Shown here: piece after piece, positions 1-11,919 of the stretch
Layout: each line of letters begins with the position of its first letter
Numbering within the stretch: position 1 is the stretch's first letter
Origin: Impatiens glandulifera
Lineage: Eukaryota; Streptophyta; Magnoliopsida; Ericales; Balsaminaceae
DNA length: 64,000 nucleotides
Direction: 5' to 3'
Assembly (NCBI RefSeq): GCF_907164915.1
Contig: NC_061868.1
Span: forward strand, 28,267,819 to 28,331,818
Notes under the pieces: generated by a model
The model's database searches: none
Told to the model about the DNA's origin: nothing
What the model saw: only the letters and a program-made list of their open reading frames with translations
Position numbers and translations under genes: made by a program

Positions 1-992
1 TAATCAAATGATATTATAGAACAAATCATGTCATGATGTTCATTTCATTCTAATTTATTATGTCACTCACTTAACTCTGGTTAGTTCTATATTTTATATG
101 GCTTGTGATGCATATATTTTAATCATTTTGAATAAGATTGTATTAGTTTAGTTATACATCAATTTTGTCTTTACTTTTTGTATTTTATTGATTTTATTAT
201 GCCTTTATTTTTTAATATACTCCTAACATTAAAGACACTTTATTTAATCTCTTGATAGTTAGTAAAGACTATTTTTTTTTTATGTCTGGATTAGTAAAGA
301 AACTTTATATAATATCTTTATAAGTATATTGTTCCTTAATGCTTTTAATTTAGCAATATATATATATATATATATAATTAAAGTTACCTCTAACTCCTAA
401 TTAGTAATTAGGGGTGTTAATCGGTTTGGTTTGTGAGTTATTCAAAATTCTCGGTTCAAATTCTTTGAATTTTTTTAGCCAATTCCAAAATCAAACCGAA
501 TTTGAATTTAATTTTCGATTCGAATCGAATAATATAAATTTGAACCAAATTCAATTTTTTTAATAAATTAAATATTTTAATTTAATTATATATAAAAAAA
601 TATAAAATAATTGATTTTTAGTTTTGTTTTCGAGTTGAAACCAACTCAATAATCATATTTGAATTCGAATTGGTTTAAAATTCAATTCGAAAACCGAATA
701 TAAAATTCAAATTCAATTTTTCAAATTTGATGGATAAAAGTTCGGTCTACTCAGTTTAGTTTAGTAGTCATTTTATCTGCTTTCGCAAAAGTTGTTATAG
801 TTGCTCTCCTTTCAGCGAGTAGGCAACGCTTTTTTATCTTGAAATCGAATCTAATATTTGTTCTTTAAAAATAATATTTTTTATAAATAAAATAGTATTA
901 TTTCATTATACAACCGATAAAATACTCACATGTTTTCCAATAATACAACAATCAATGAACGATATATTCTGATATAGAGTTCTAGACCTTAG

Positions 993-993
<1 letters not shown>
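1..993. other. AT-rich spacer without a gene
   Basis: No coding region is supported here. The stretch at about 410-770 is rich in alternating CGGTTT/AACCGAA and GAATTCGAAT-like words. It begins GGGGTGTTAATCGG, which resembles the ends of non-autonomous DNA elements, but I could not fix two termini or a target duplication. Confidence 0.4.

Positions 994-1056
<63 letters not shown>
994..1056. repeat. (TA)n microsatellite
   Basis: About 63 bp of uninterrupted AT dinucleotides. It directly abuts a minus-strand copy of the SINE-like repeat that is tandemly arrayed at 29795-33772, where (TA)n tracts also separate units. Confidence 0.95.
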
Positions 1057-1059
<3 letters not shown>

Positions 1060-1484
1060 GATGCTTAATTTTTTAAGTATCTGGATTGCCGAGTCGAGAG
1101 TTGTGGTTAATTTGGATATATATGTGAGAGTAAATGGATACTTTGGTCGGATTGTGGGTTGATCCGTTCATAAACTTAAAATGATTAAAAATAAAATTAA
1201 AAATATTATATGTATATTTTGAACTTACAACCTAATAAAACAAGTAAAACCATTTAACCAACTATACTAATAACATTTTATATTTTAAATTTAACACCAA
1301 ATTAACAATATCAGTTCAACTTTGTAACTAACTAATATATATATATATATAATATAATGATGCTTAATTTTTAAAATGTCCGGATTGCTGGGTCGAGAGC
1401 TATGGTTAATTTGAATATATAACAAAAACAAGTACAACCCTTTAACCAAGTATGATTTGGATGTGATTTTTAAAAATTTTGAAA
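1057..1484 (-). repeat. Two SINE-like repeat copies, the second truncated
   Basis: On the minus strand this matches the unit of the 29.8-33.8 kb array. It has a tRNA A-box-like block (TAGTATAGTTGG), a degenerate B box, a stretch resembling GGGTCAACCCACAATCCGACC, and a CTCTCGACTCGGCAA block. A full-length copy spans about 1057-1345 and a second shorter one about 1352-1460. The second copy joins the truncated Copia RT near 1485, so this repeat or a deletion removed the 3' part of that retrotransposon, including its 3' LTR. Confidence 0.7.
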
Positions 1485-3450
1485 GCAGCAAATGCTAGGA
1501 AAATTCTGATGGCTTCAATTCTAGCTACAGGAGCAAATGATTCTTCAAAATCAATGCATTCTTCCTGTTTGTATCTTTGTGCCACTAATCTAGCTTTGTT
1601 CCTCGTAACCAAACTGTCTTCATTGAGCTTATTTCTGAATACCCATCTTGTTCCAATAACCGGTTGATCTTTCGGTCTAGGAACTAGGCACCAGACTTTA
1701 TTACTCTCAAACTGGTTTAACTCTTCTTGCATTGCCAAAATCCAATCCGGATCCAACAATGCTTCATCCACCCTTTTCGGCTCAATCTGGGATATGAAAG
1801 CGGAGTTTTCATATTGTTCCAGTATTTGTTGCCTAGTTCGGATGGGTTGTGAAGGGCTATCTATAATAAGCTCAGGAGGATGATTTTTGTTCCTTTTGAA
1901 ATTTCGTTCAGGAGTGTCTACCAAATGACCGGTCACTTGATCAAGGCTAGACGTATCGGTAGGTTGAGCAATAATGTCAGATCGACCGATTTCCTCAGTT
2001 GACACTGAGGTGTCAACTTCCTGCTGTATGACAGCTTGATCTGCTTTATCCGGATGGGTTTTAACAATACCCATTTGGTCATGGACAAACCGTCTGATGA
2101 CTGGAATTTCATCTTCACTATTAGAGTGGATATTATGATTTTCCAACCTGTTGTGTAGATCAAATGATGATGTAATATTACTTTCAACCGATTCATCGAA
2201 TACAACATGAAGGGATTCTTATACAGTTAACGTTCTAGTATTATATACTCTATATTCTTTACTAACTGCTGAATATCCTAGCATTATCCCAACATCGGAC
2301 TTTACATCAAAAGCATTTAAATAGGTTTTGCCATTCATATGAATGTAACATTTACAACCGAAAATTCTAAAATACCGAATGTTTGGAATTATATCAAAAT
2401 ATACTTCGTATGGTGTTTTATTACGATGCTTGTTAATCATAGACCGGTTTTGTGTATAACATGCAGTACTGATAGCTTCGGCTCAAAATTTTTGAGCGAC
2501 GCCCGAATTGGCTATCATGGACCTTGCGACTTCCTTGAGAGTTCGGTTTTTTCTCTCAGCCAGGTCGTTCTATTGAGGGGTTCTAGCACTGGACAACTCG
2601 TGTCTAATGCCGGATTCCTCAAGAAATGCATTCAAAGTACTGTTTGTAAATTCGGTTCCTCTATCACTTCTAATGGTTTTTATACGTGTTGATTTCTCAT
2701 TTTGTAAACGTTTAAGTAGTGTAATTAAGTTAAGGACAGTGTCACCTTTTGAGGTCAAAAATATAACCCATGTATATTTAGAATAATCATCAATTACTAC
2801 TAAAGTGTGATGCATACCGCCTAGACTAGTGACCCTAATCTGTCCAAATAAATCAATGTGAAGAAGTTCAAGACATCGGTTAGACTGAATATATCCCTTG
2901 CTTTTAAAAGATGACTTAGTCTGTTTTCCCATTTGACAAGCTGAACATACTTTTTCTTTATTGAATCTTATATCAGGAATTCCTTCAACTAACCTATTAG
3001 TACAAATATAATTTATGGTTTTAAAATTTAGGTGGTTTAATCTTTTATGCCATAACCAGGTTTGGTCACTTCTAGCTACCATACAAACAGGATTTTCAAT
3101 TTCATTTTTCCAGTCTACTTTGTAGATATTTCTTAATCTATTTCCGATTAGTAATGTGTTACCCTGAGAATTTTTAACTAAGCATGCATGTTTATGAAAT
3201 TCTACCGTATATCCGACGTCACACATTTGACTAATACTTAGCAAATTGAAGTGTAGGTTTTCAACAAGGAGTACATTGTTAATTGTTAAATTACCATGGA
3301 CAATCTTACCCTTGCCCACAGTTCTACCTCTTGAGTTGTCACCGAAAACTATCATTGAGCCAGCTTCTACTTTGATGTCGGTCAGAAGATTGATGTTTCC
3401 AGTCATATGTCTGGAACAACCGCTGTCCTGATACCACTCGGAGTTTCCTA
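1485..3450 (-). pseudogene. Copia pol remnant (protease, integrase, partial RT)
   Basis: The three open pieces (3406-2570, 2440-2219 and 2146-1485) share one frame and are separated by stop codons, not frameshifts. Upstream of the first Met the frame reads WYQDSGCSRHMTG, the Copia aspartic-protease D-S-G motif, near 3400-3440. The GAG-pre-integrase region has H...H...C..C (WHKRLNHLN ... CSACQMGK). The integrase core follows with HIDLFG (first Asp) and RSDRGTEF (second Asp). The catalytic Glu region (ERKNRTLKE) lies between two stops near 2567 and 2480. RT begins with the WVFRNKL and KARLVAQRY blocks and [11 protein letters not shown], then ends at the junction with repeat DNA. A third stop lies near 2219. 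Confidence 0.92.
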
Positions 3451-3506
3451 GCCACTTCTTTATTACCTATAAAATGAACATATTTACAACTATTTGGTAC
3501 CCACAT

Positions 3507-5273
3507 TTACTTGGGTCCGCGGTTGATTAGTCCCTTAGGTATCCACACTTTGATGATTCGCATAATTCTCCCAGAGATGGTTTTGATGGTTTTATATGCG
3601 CTAGGTTTGGTGTGTTTCTGTCTACTCATTGTTACCTTGTGACGTTGGGGTGAGATCTGGTCGGTGTAGTGTGGGTACCTATTGTTTGGTTGAGTAGGTT
3701 TTCTTTTCTCAGGACGAAACAGTTTGGTTGAATCGGTTGGACCTACAAAGGTTAACTCCTTGGCTAGTTTTGAATCATGAGATGATTCAGTATAGGTTGA
3801 AGAGCTCTTGACAAAGCTTATGAATGGAAGCTTGTCTTTAGTGAGATTCAATCCTTTGGAGGGTTTGCGTTGAGTGGGTGTTTTATCATCATAACTGAGA
3901 CCAAATTTACACTTATTGGGTCTTTGATAGCTTGTCAATTTACTTACTGCTTCACCGGATCTTTTCCATGCTTCCATCAAGTACTTGGTTCTTTCATCTT
4001 CTTCTTCGGTCAACTTTTGAACTGACTCCTTGAGTTGTTCATTCTCAGAGGGTAGTTCAGGTGTTGACTCGATTTCTATAATCTCAACGGATTGGATGCT
4101 ATCGTTAGGTGCTATGGAATTGGTTCTAAAGTTAAGCCGGATTGGTACTAAGGTTGATAAATGTTTATACTCTACTACCATGTCATTTAGTGCAGTAATT
4201 AAGTCTTCTCTAGTAAACTCATCACAGGAAAAATCAAATACATGTTCCTCATTTGCCATGAGACAAAAGATCTCATCATCGCTGTCACTGTGAGACCATA
4301 GACTTCCTCCATCATCGGCTATCAATGCTTTCTGAATTTCCTTTCCTTCACTTCCTTCACCGGTTTGCGGGTAGTTGTTTCTTTGGTTCTGATCATCCGG
4401 TTTCTGGTTGTCTCTTCTTGGTTTTCTGCATTCCCACTTATAATGTCCCAAACCATCACAATTATAACACCTAATGTTAGATTTATCACCGTAGTTGTAG
4501 TTGTAGTTGTTTGTCGGTTGACTTTTCTTCATGAATCTGCTGAATTTCTTTGCAAGCATTTCCATTGCATCCTTAGAGAATTGTTCTGCAGATTTAATCG
4601 GTACCGCGGTTTCTGGTATTATGGATGTAACTAGTGCCTTAGTAGCGGTTGATGAGGATGCTTCATTTTCAATCCTGGACTTCATTTCAAACTCATATGC
4701 CCTTAGGTCTTCGAATACATCATGTAGCTTCATCTTGTCTAGGCAGTTTGATTCCCTCATCACCATTGTCTTTATATCCCATTCACTAGGAAGGGATCTC
4801 AAATCTTTGATGATTGTTTCCTTGTTATCATACTTCTTTCCGAGAGCCGACAGCTCGCTTACCACACTTTCGAAACGATCACTGAACTCCTTCATGGTTT
4901 CACCTGACCTCATTTTGATGTTTTCAAATTTCTGAGTAGCCACCATTATCTTGTTCTCCTTGGTTCTTTTATTTCCTTCATGAAGTCGAATCACCGATTC
5001 CCATGCCTCCTTTGCAGTTTTGCAATCTTTGACCTTACTGAAGGTGTTTCTGTCTAGAGCCTTGAAGATGTGATTTCTGCAGTGGTTATCCTGATTGTTT
5101 CTCCTTTTATCTTCGGCTATCCATTCCTTTCTGTCCTTCTCAATCTTGATCGGTCCTTCAGACAGAATAAATGTCATCTCATCATCCATAGTGATCATGT
5201 GCAAGTGCATGCATATTTTCTAGTTGACAAAACCGTCTCCTTCTAGCATTGGAGGTTTCTCACCGAAAGTCAT
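3507..5273 (-). pseudogene. Copia gag polyprotein with one premature stop
   Basis: The longest open part is 3507-5210 (567 aa), but the same frame continues upstream to an ATG at 5271-5273 (MTFGEKPPMLEG...). A TAG at 5220-5222 sits where this family normally has Trp. The protein carries a UBN2-type gag domain: KTAKEAWESV, EGNKRTKENK, then ETMKEFSDRF and LPSEWDIKTM. A CCHC zinc knuckle (CYNCDGLGHYKWEC) lies about 250 residues from the internal Met. A charged, probably coiled C-terminal part follows, ending in WIPKGLINRGPK. Gag forms the cytoplasmic virus-like particle. The pol frame starts just downstream in another frame. Confidence 0.9.
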
Positions 5274-5309
5274 GCTTGCTTGCTTCGTGTTGTTTGAGTA
5301 TTGAAACTG

Positions 5310-5326
5310 ACTGCTCTGATACCAAT
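5310..5326 (-). other. Primer binding site (tRNA-iMet type)
   Basis: On the minus strand the sequence after the LTR end is ATTGGTATCAGAGCAG. TGGTATCAGAGC is the usual plant Copia PBS, complementary to the 3' end of initiator Met tRNA. It fixes the LTR edge at 5327. Confidence 0.92.
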
Positions 5327-6585
5327 TGTTAGGATCTAGATCGCGGATGACGAACCAGGGTCTGACCGGTTAACCCTCTCTGACAACACTCAGCAGTTGG
5401 CGTTAATCCGGTTAAGAATTAACACCGATTTCAATACTGCACAAACTATCACAAACCCTTGAACCGAGTTCAAGTGCGGAAGTGGTTTGTTTCAGGTTGA
5501 AGCAACACACACACAGGATGAATGGAGATGCGGTTTGGAGAATGTCGGTTGATAACTAATGATGCGGTTGAAGTAGTATGGGTCGGTTAGAGTATGGTAA
5601 GTCGGTTAGAATATGAAGCCGGAAAAGGTAAAGCACGAGACATGTTTTTATGGATGTTCGGAGATAAAACTCCTACGTCACCCCTTCTTCTCAAACCACG
5701 AGAATGATATTCACTAAGGAATACACAAACACAATACACGATCGAGTCTTATTGACTGCTCGATAATCACTCTTACAATTCTCAAAGAAATTGTAACACA
5801 GTTCACAAACACACTCAAGCTTTGAATCTTAGAAAGATAAACACTTTGTAACTTGCTCTTTCTTAACGCTTGTTCACTTGTTGTATCATGTTGTGTTTAG
5901 CTTCTCCAGCTTCCCCTTTTTATAGGTGGAAATATGCCAACGATCATATTTCTTCAACGGATAGCTTCAGAGGGTCAGCATATCATTAAATATGGTTTAG
6001 GCTTCCGAGGCATGAAGCTGACCGGTTCTGATTTTGTCTTTGCTTGATTATGGCAACTGTCTGTTGGACAGTTGCCTACACTTGGGAGATTGCTCCTTTG
6101 ACTTGTACCAAAGTGGTAACTGTTTCTTCAGGCAATTTTCTGCAGCCTGCAGCATATCATCAGACTTGTATCAAAATGACAATGTCATAGTCTGATCCTT
6201 TGATGTCATCTTCTGCATATACCCAAAATGTTTGTTTGCACCAATTTTTAGACTGTTCTTTATTTGATATCCTTAACTTCTTTCTCTAAGTAGTCTTCTC
6301 GTTGGATTTGTTCTTTGGATTTGGATTGAGTTCTTCATTCCAACTTATCAGGTTAGTCGGTTGTTCAATTCAACCGAGCAGCTTCCGATTTTGGATTTGT
6401 CTTCTTTTGCCAGTTTGAGATTTTACCGGTTGAGGTTGTTCTGTTCAACCAGATAGTTTCCAGTTTTATTCATTTGCTTCTTCTAGTCGGTTTGATTACT
6501 TGACCGATTGAAATTCCTGACCGTTCCTTCACAGTGAGTTTATTAAGTTAAGCTTTTTGTTTAGCCGGTCAATTTTTATCTAACA
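5327..6585 (-). repeat. Copia 5' LTR (1259 bp)
   Basis: The LTR is bounded by TGTTAG and CTAACA, perfect 6-bp terminal inverted repeats. The R/U5 side contains words shared with all other LTRs of this family in the window, read here in reverse: GAGTTCAAGTGCGGAA and CTACGTCACCCCTTCTTCTC. Unlike the plus-strand LTRs it has no TTAGAC palindrome array. In the corresponding place (about 6350-6540) it has short inverted units such as CGGTTG-ttcaatt-CAACCG (6358-6376). Confidence 0.88.
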
Positions 6586-8725
6586 AGAAGCACGTCCTTT
6601 TTGGGTGCAAATTACAACCCAAAAAGGCTAATAAAAGAAATAACATATAATAAAATCCTAAGGAAGTATTAAAAAAACTGGATGCAAGAAAAATGCTAGG
6701 TTTTCTCGGTAAAAAAAGTTTGGGTCTAGTTTTAAGGTCCTAAGCGGTGGAAAACTAGCATAGGCGCGGACCTAGGCTAGTTTCCTCGGTCTTTATGTGC
6801 ACAGAAGTATCCAGAAGCGCTGGAAATGTTAGGATGGCGTCAGACTTTGCCTGTAGAGAGGCTCCTCAGTCGGGTACGCTTCATGGTGCAGTTTTACCGT
6901 TCCTAAAGCAGCAAACCTGTTGTTCTGCCGATTTTCCGAACTAATCCTAATCTAATAATCATTTGGTGATTAAAATGGATCCCAAATCGCATGAAAATTT
7001 ATAAAAACATGATTATAATATAATTAAACACTTATAGGCAGTAAAAATAAATGCTTGACCGAATAATTTTTACATAAAATAAAAAATAAGGCAGATTAGT
7101 TCGAATTCTAGCCATTTTTAAGGTTTTATTTGAAAATTTTCGGCCAAGTGTTTTTATTTTTATTCAAATTCGATTTATGTTCAGGTTGAAATGATTTATT
7201 TATAGAATAATGGAAACTAACTCGAATGAAGTTTGATTTTAGGCTTCTTAAAATGTAGATGACCTATAAAGCTTTATTTTTCATTAATCTTGACAATTTT
7301 TAAAACTTTTTCGGTTATAGTTTTGTTTAAGTCTAACTTATTGTTTTGTTTGTTATGTTTTAATTATTTACAAAATTATTTTATTTTACATGTTTACATA
7401 ACAGAATAATTATAAATTTAATCAAAACAAAAATATTTTTAACTTTTGAGTTTGTTTTTAAAGAGTAAAAAAGTTATCGTTTTTTTTACTTACTATTTTG
7501 TTTGTTTTAGCTTAATTATGTTAAATTTATGTTCATACAAAAAAAAATCCTAAACACCTATAAAAATAACAAATTTAAAAGAAAATCATGCTAATTGAAA
7601 ACTTTATTACTATCAAAAAAAAGGAATAAAAAAAAGAGATCAAAGAGCTTATAAAGAGGGACTGCTCCTTAGATCTTTATAAAGAAATGATGGAAACTCT
7701 AAGCAAGAGACTTGTGACTCGACAAAACTAGTTGGTGCTCTTGCTTAGGTTTTTGAAAAGTGGGCAAATTTCTTTAGAGAAAGAAAAAAAAGTACAGTCT
7801 AAGGGCACGAGAGAACGAAAAAGTGGGATCCTAATTTGCAGCCTAAGGGCACATGAATGTGAAAAGAGGGATCCTTGTGCAAGGTGTTAAGAGGGTATTT
7901 ATTGGCAAAGCTATGAAACTCTAGGGCCAAATTCTCATTTAACACACTTGACATAGAAATAGAAAAACATTTTAAACATTTATAAATGTTTAAAAAACAA
8001 TGGAGCAATCTCCTCTTGACATGTCACTAAATGTCAAGTTTCAAGCTCCTCTTACTCACGGCTGAACCCTTCTTGCTTTTTGCAACTTCCTCCCATATTT
8101 TAACAACCTCTTTTATTTTCTTTGACCGCACTTCTTTTTACTCACGGTTGTATAGACACCGTTATCTTTTTTGTTTTGCACCGTTATCCTCTTAACACAC
8201 CCCTTCATCCTAAAAAAAAGTTTTGTTAAAAAACAAATAAGCAATTTTATTTTTAATTATTCATATTTCTAAGAAACAATTCTAATTAAAAAAAGAATAC
8301 AAAATAACTAATTCAAGAAATCAAATCCCAAAATATAATGTAACTAATCTAATTGACAATTAATCTAACAAATTATGAAAACTAATATAATATTAAAAAA
8401 ACATTAATATATATTTTGTAAAACTATTTTTTATATATAAATAAAAACACCCAAGGTAATTAATTAAATAAAACTTTGAATATTCTAAGTATAATAACTT
8501 CCCTAAGTGTTGTAACATAGACAAGTTGCCACCTTCACTTATTAAGAATCCAAAATCAATTATTTTTAAAACTCAATTAAATAATCATCTTTAAAATAAA
8601 TCGTGCAATGAGCCCGTGAATGAATTCGAGAAAATTGTATAGGCTCGGATTTATTATAAACATAAACTATAAAATTGGGGGGTGAAAATGAGTGTCTACA
8701 CAATTGTGAACCAGGCTTTGATAAT
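6586..8725. other. No gene recognised; AT-rich spacer
   Basis: I see no conserved protein in either strand. The segment 6700-6950 is less AT-rich and looks like degraded element sequence. 7640-8170 contains two copies of a TTATAAAG word and some low-complexity stretches. Nothing could be assigned. Confidence 0.5.
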
Positions 8726-10117
8726 TCACCTTTCCCTTTTAGTGGGATCTCGAGTGAGAACTTTACCTTTCAAATCGCGTACTTGTCTAAGAATCTCACG
8801 TCCCGGTAATAATTGAGGCGCACTTCTCGATTCGATTGTGTCATCGAAAAATTCATTTTTTCTACAAAATTTATGATTGGGTGGGAGAAATTGTCGATTA
8901 CACATGTAACACTCTTTCTTACCATTTGTCAATATCATTGAGCAAGTGTTCTTATTACAAGATGGGCATGCTAATTTTCTCTTTGTACTCCATCTAGACA
9001 AGTTTGCATAAGCAGGAAAGTCGTTAATTTCTATAATAAACTAGCATGCAATCTAAAGTTATGAGAAGTTGAGACGTCATAAGTTTCTATTTCAGTACTC
9101 CATAAATCATTTAATTTTTTAATTAATCTTCATCGATTGATTTCCATGCCAAAGAATCAGCGGGATGTCGCAAAACTTCATCATCAACCCTTGTATCTTT
9201 GTGACACGTCATTAATGTAGCAGTTTTAGAACACATATATAATCTTTGTAATCCCGATATTAGTGAAAAGTAATGTAGCACTTTATTGGGGATAGTTTTC
9301 CTATCTGCTTTCTTATTAGGTTCTCCACTTGATTCTTCACTTTTCCACCGAGAAATTCTACACACTTTATAAGAATTCAAAAGCTTATCATCTTTTCGAT
9401 ACAACATACAATTATTTTTACAAACATCTATCTTTTCATAAAAAATACCAACATCGGTAAGAAACTTCTTAATATGATAATATGAATCGGAAAGATTGGA
9501 ATTGACCGGTAATATATCTTCCTTTAACAATTTTAACAAAATGTTAAATGAAGAATTTGTCCATTGTCTATTACTTTTGAGGTGGAGTAATTTTAATAAT
9601 GTTGATGTCTTTGAAATTCTTGAGCCTTCATATGACGCTTTATTAGATTTATTTAAAAGCGTTTATAAATTTCTAGCATCCTCATCCGAATCAATATTAC
9701 CCTTAAGATCCACATTTGATGCATCAACACCATGTGGATAAAAATCATTCATGATATTTCTCAATCATCCCCATCAAAATTATTACGCTCCGAGTTCACA
9801 TCCATTGTAGCATTAGTATGAAGTTGTTCTCAATTATCTTCTTTAGTTTATACATTAGTACTAGTATCAATCTGTACAACAATACTATCATTGCGTCGCC
9901 GTTTCTCCATGACAATTCCAAAATGTATATTTTTCCTTATTTCATACAAAATTAAATGTTTTCTTACGCCTTGTTTGTCAAAATATTCTCTATTACCACA
10001 TTTAACGCATGAAAATGCAATGTTGGTAATTCGGTTAGAACTCACAGTAAAATTAAGAAAAGAATTGACTCCTTGAATATATTCCGAAAGATGTCGATCT
10101 TTTTCGGTATATATCAT
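8726..10117 (-). pseudogene. CACTA (En/Spm) TNP2-like transposase remnant
   Basis: Three minus-strand pieces are collinear with plant TNP2-type CACTA transposases. 10117-9848 has the transposase-associated region (DRHLSEYIQGVNSFL ... CVKCGN, then VRKHLI). 9539-9123 has the next part (SYYHIKKFL, YEKIDVCKNNCMLYRKD, VCRISRW, KVLHYFSLISGLQRLY, MCSKTA). 9001-8726 continues with WSTKRKLACPSCNKNTCS, CYMCNRQFLPPNHKF and a REILRQV block. The remainder of the transposase and the CACTA termini were not found. The pieces are separated by stops and frame changes, so this is a fossil. Confidence 0.85.
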
Positions 10118-10194
10118 CCATTTTTTATCAGGGATATCTATTATATTTATTGAAAAAAATACAAGATCTATAATGACAATCTAGAATGACAATC

Positions 10195-10445
10195 TAATAC
10201 AAGATCTATATTCAATTATATAATCAAAATCTATATCAAATCCCAAACCTAAACCTAATCCATATCACAACCTAAATCCATATCAAAATCTAAATTCATA
10301 TCAAAACCTAAATCCATATCAAAAAGGCATATCAAAATCTAAATAAATATCAAAACCTAAATTCATATCAAAAAGTCATATCAAAACCTAAATCCATATC
10401 AAACCTAAATCAATATCAAAACCTAAATCGATATAAAACATAAAT
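10195..10445. repeat. Short tandem repeat (ATATCAAAACCTAAATCC-like)
   Basis: A run of roughly 15-18-bp degenerate units, variants of CATATCAAAACCTAAATC, lies just upstream of the CACTA coding remnant (on its own strand). It ends in a (TA)n tract at about 10444-10462. Confidence 0.8.
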
Positions 10446-10689
10446 ATATATATATATATATATCAATTTGGGTTATGTTATATCAACGGAAGAGGAAGAT
10501 CTTACCTAGAAGAAGATCGCTAGTCATAGTAGAGATCTTTGCAATTTCGTTAGAGTAAACGCAATAGGGAAAGAAGAGAGAGAAGCTCTCAGATTTTTTT
10601 ACTAATTAATTAAGCAATACCGATTAATGGAAACAACAATCGTTACTATGACTTCAAAAACGCGGCAAAATTGCAGCCCATTTTTCCAA

Positions 10690-10905
10690 GATATTTTAGG
10701 GCTATCCCGATTGATATTATAACGAATCGATATTATTAATGGACTTTTACCGACTAGTTATAATACCATCGATATTATTAGAATAATATCGATTTATTGT
10801 AACACCAATCGATATTATTCTAATAATACTTATTGGTATTATAATCAATCGATATTATTCTAATAATATCGATTGGTGTTACAATCAATCGGTGGACATG
10901 GTCGC
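10690..10905. repeat. Palindromic AATCGATATTATT repeats
   Basis: Several inverted copies of ATCGATATTATT occur. The best is at 10846-10875, with 14-bp perfect arms (CAATCGATATTATT and its complement) around CT. They are interspersed with CCAATCGATATT words. They may be subterminal repeats of the neighbouring CACTA element or an independent foldback. Confidence 0.7.
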
Positions 10906-10919
10906 CATTTACGCTTTTT

Positions 10920-11749
10920 TACTAGTTATGTGCGCTTTCCAAGATGTCTTAAAGTCGATTGTCGAGAATCTGTCATTGTAAGTTGCATTTTCATGTGCAC
11001 TTTTTAGAATATCTCAAAGTCGATTGTCGAGAATCCGTCGTTGTAAGCTGCATTATCATGCGCATTTTTCAAATGTCTTGAATCGATTGTCGAGAATTTA
11101 TCGTTGTAAGTCTCATAATCATGCGCATTTTCAAAATGTTTCAAATCGATTGTCGAGAATTTATCGTTGTAAGTTGCACAGTCATGCACATTTCCCAAAT
11201 GTCTCGAAGTCGATTGTCGAGAATTTGTCGTTGTAAGCTGCATAGTCATGCGCACTTTCCAAATGTCTCGAATCGATTGTCGAGAATTTATCATTGTATG
11301 ACGCATAGTCATACGCATTTCCCAAATGTCTGGAAGTCGATTATCGAGAATTCGTCGTTTTAAGCCGCATTGTCATACATACTTTCCAAATGTCTCAAAT
11401 CGATTGTCGAGAATTTATCATTGTAAGTCGCATAGTCATGCACATTTTCTAAATGTCTCGAAGTCGATTGTCGAGAATTCGTCGTTGTAAGTCGCATTGT
11501 CATGCACACTTTTCTAAATGTCTCTAAACCGATTGTCGAGAATTTACTGTTGTAAGCCGCATTGTCATGCGCACTTTCCAAATGTCTCGAAACGATTTTC
11601 GAGAATCCGTCACTTAAGTTACATTGTCATGCACATTTCCCAAAGTTACATAGTCATGCGCACTCTTTCAAATGTCTCAAAATCGATTATCGAGAATTTA
11701 TCACTAAAGTTTCATTATCATGTGTAACTTCCTTGAGATCACTTGAATA
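10920..11749. repeat. Tandem repeat, unit about 64 bp (left part)
   Basis: The core GATTGTCGAGAAT recurs at 10957, 11022, 11085, 11148, 11212 and 11275 and onward, a spacing of 63-65 bp. Each unit holds a TCGAGAAT-TTATCGTTGTAAG block, a GCATAGTCATGCGCA block and an AAATGTCTCGAA block. About 12-13 units are present. Overlapping open frames here arise from the repeat and are not genes. The array continues after the solo LTR, at 14635. Confidence 0.92.
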
Positions 11750-11754
11750 GATTG
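11750..11754. other. Target-site duplication GATTG (left)
   Basis: This GATTG directly precedes TGTTTGGTC, and an identical GATTG at 14630-14634 directly follows the LTR end CCTATCA. It marks a single LTR insertion into the 64-bp tandem array. Confidence 0.88.
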
Positions 11755-11919
11755 TGTTTGGTCAAATTATTTTGACTGAGTGTTGAAATAATTTAACCAT
11801 TGAGATTTTGATGATGAAATGACTTATGAGTTTTGATGCAGGTGTATTGAAACAATATTTCATAAGACTTGGCTCTAATGAGGATCATTAGACCGATTTT
11901 GGCATTCGATGCATAGAAT

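Larger units (their letters stand above)
1485..6585 (-). mobile_element. Truncated Ty1/Copia LTR retrotransposon, minus strand
   Basis: Reading the minus strand from 6585 down, the order is LTR (5327-6585), PBS, gag, protease, integrase and the start of reverse transcriptase. Protease-integrase-RT order defines Copia. The element stops inside the RT N-terminal part near 1485. The rest of RT, RNase H, the PPT and the 3' LTR are missing, so no target duplication can be tested. Several nonsense codons show it is not active. Confidence 0.92.

Noticed and set aside
11004..11750. Several overlapping open frames on both strands with repeating residues
   Set aside because: They follow the 64-bp tandem repeat, whose unit lacks stops in some frames; no start context or domain.
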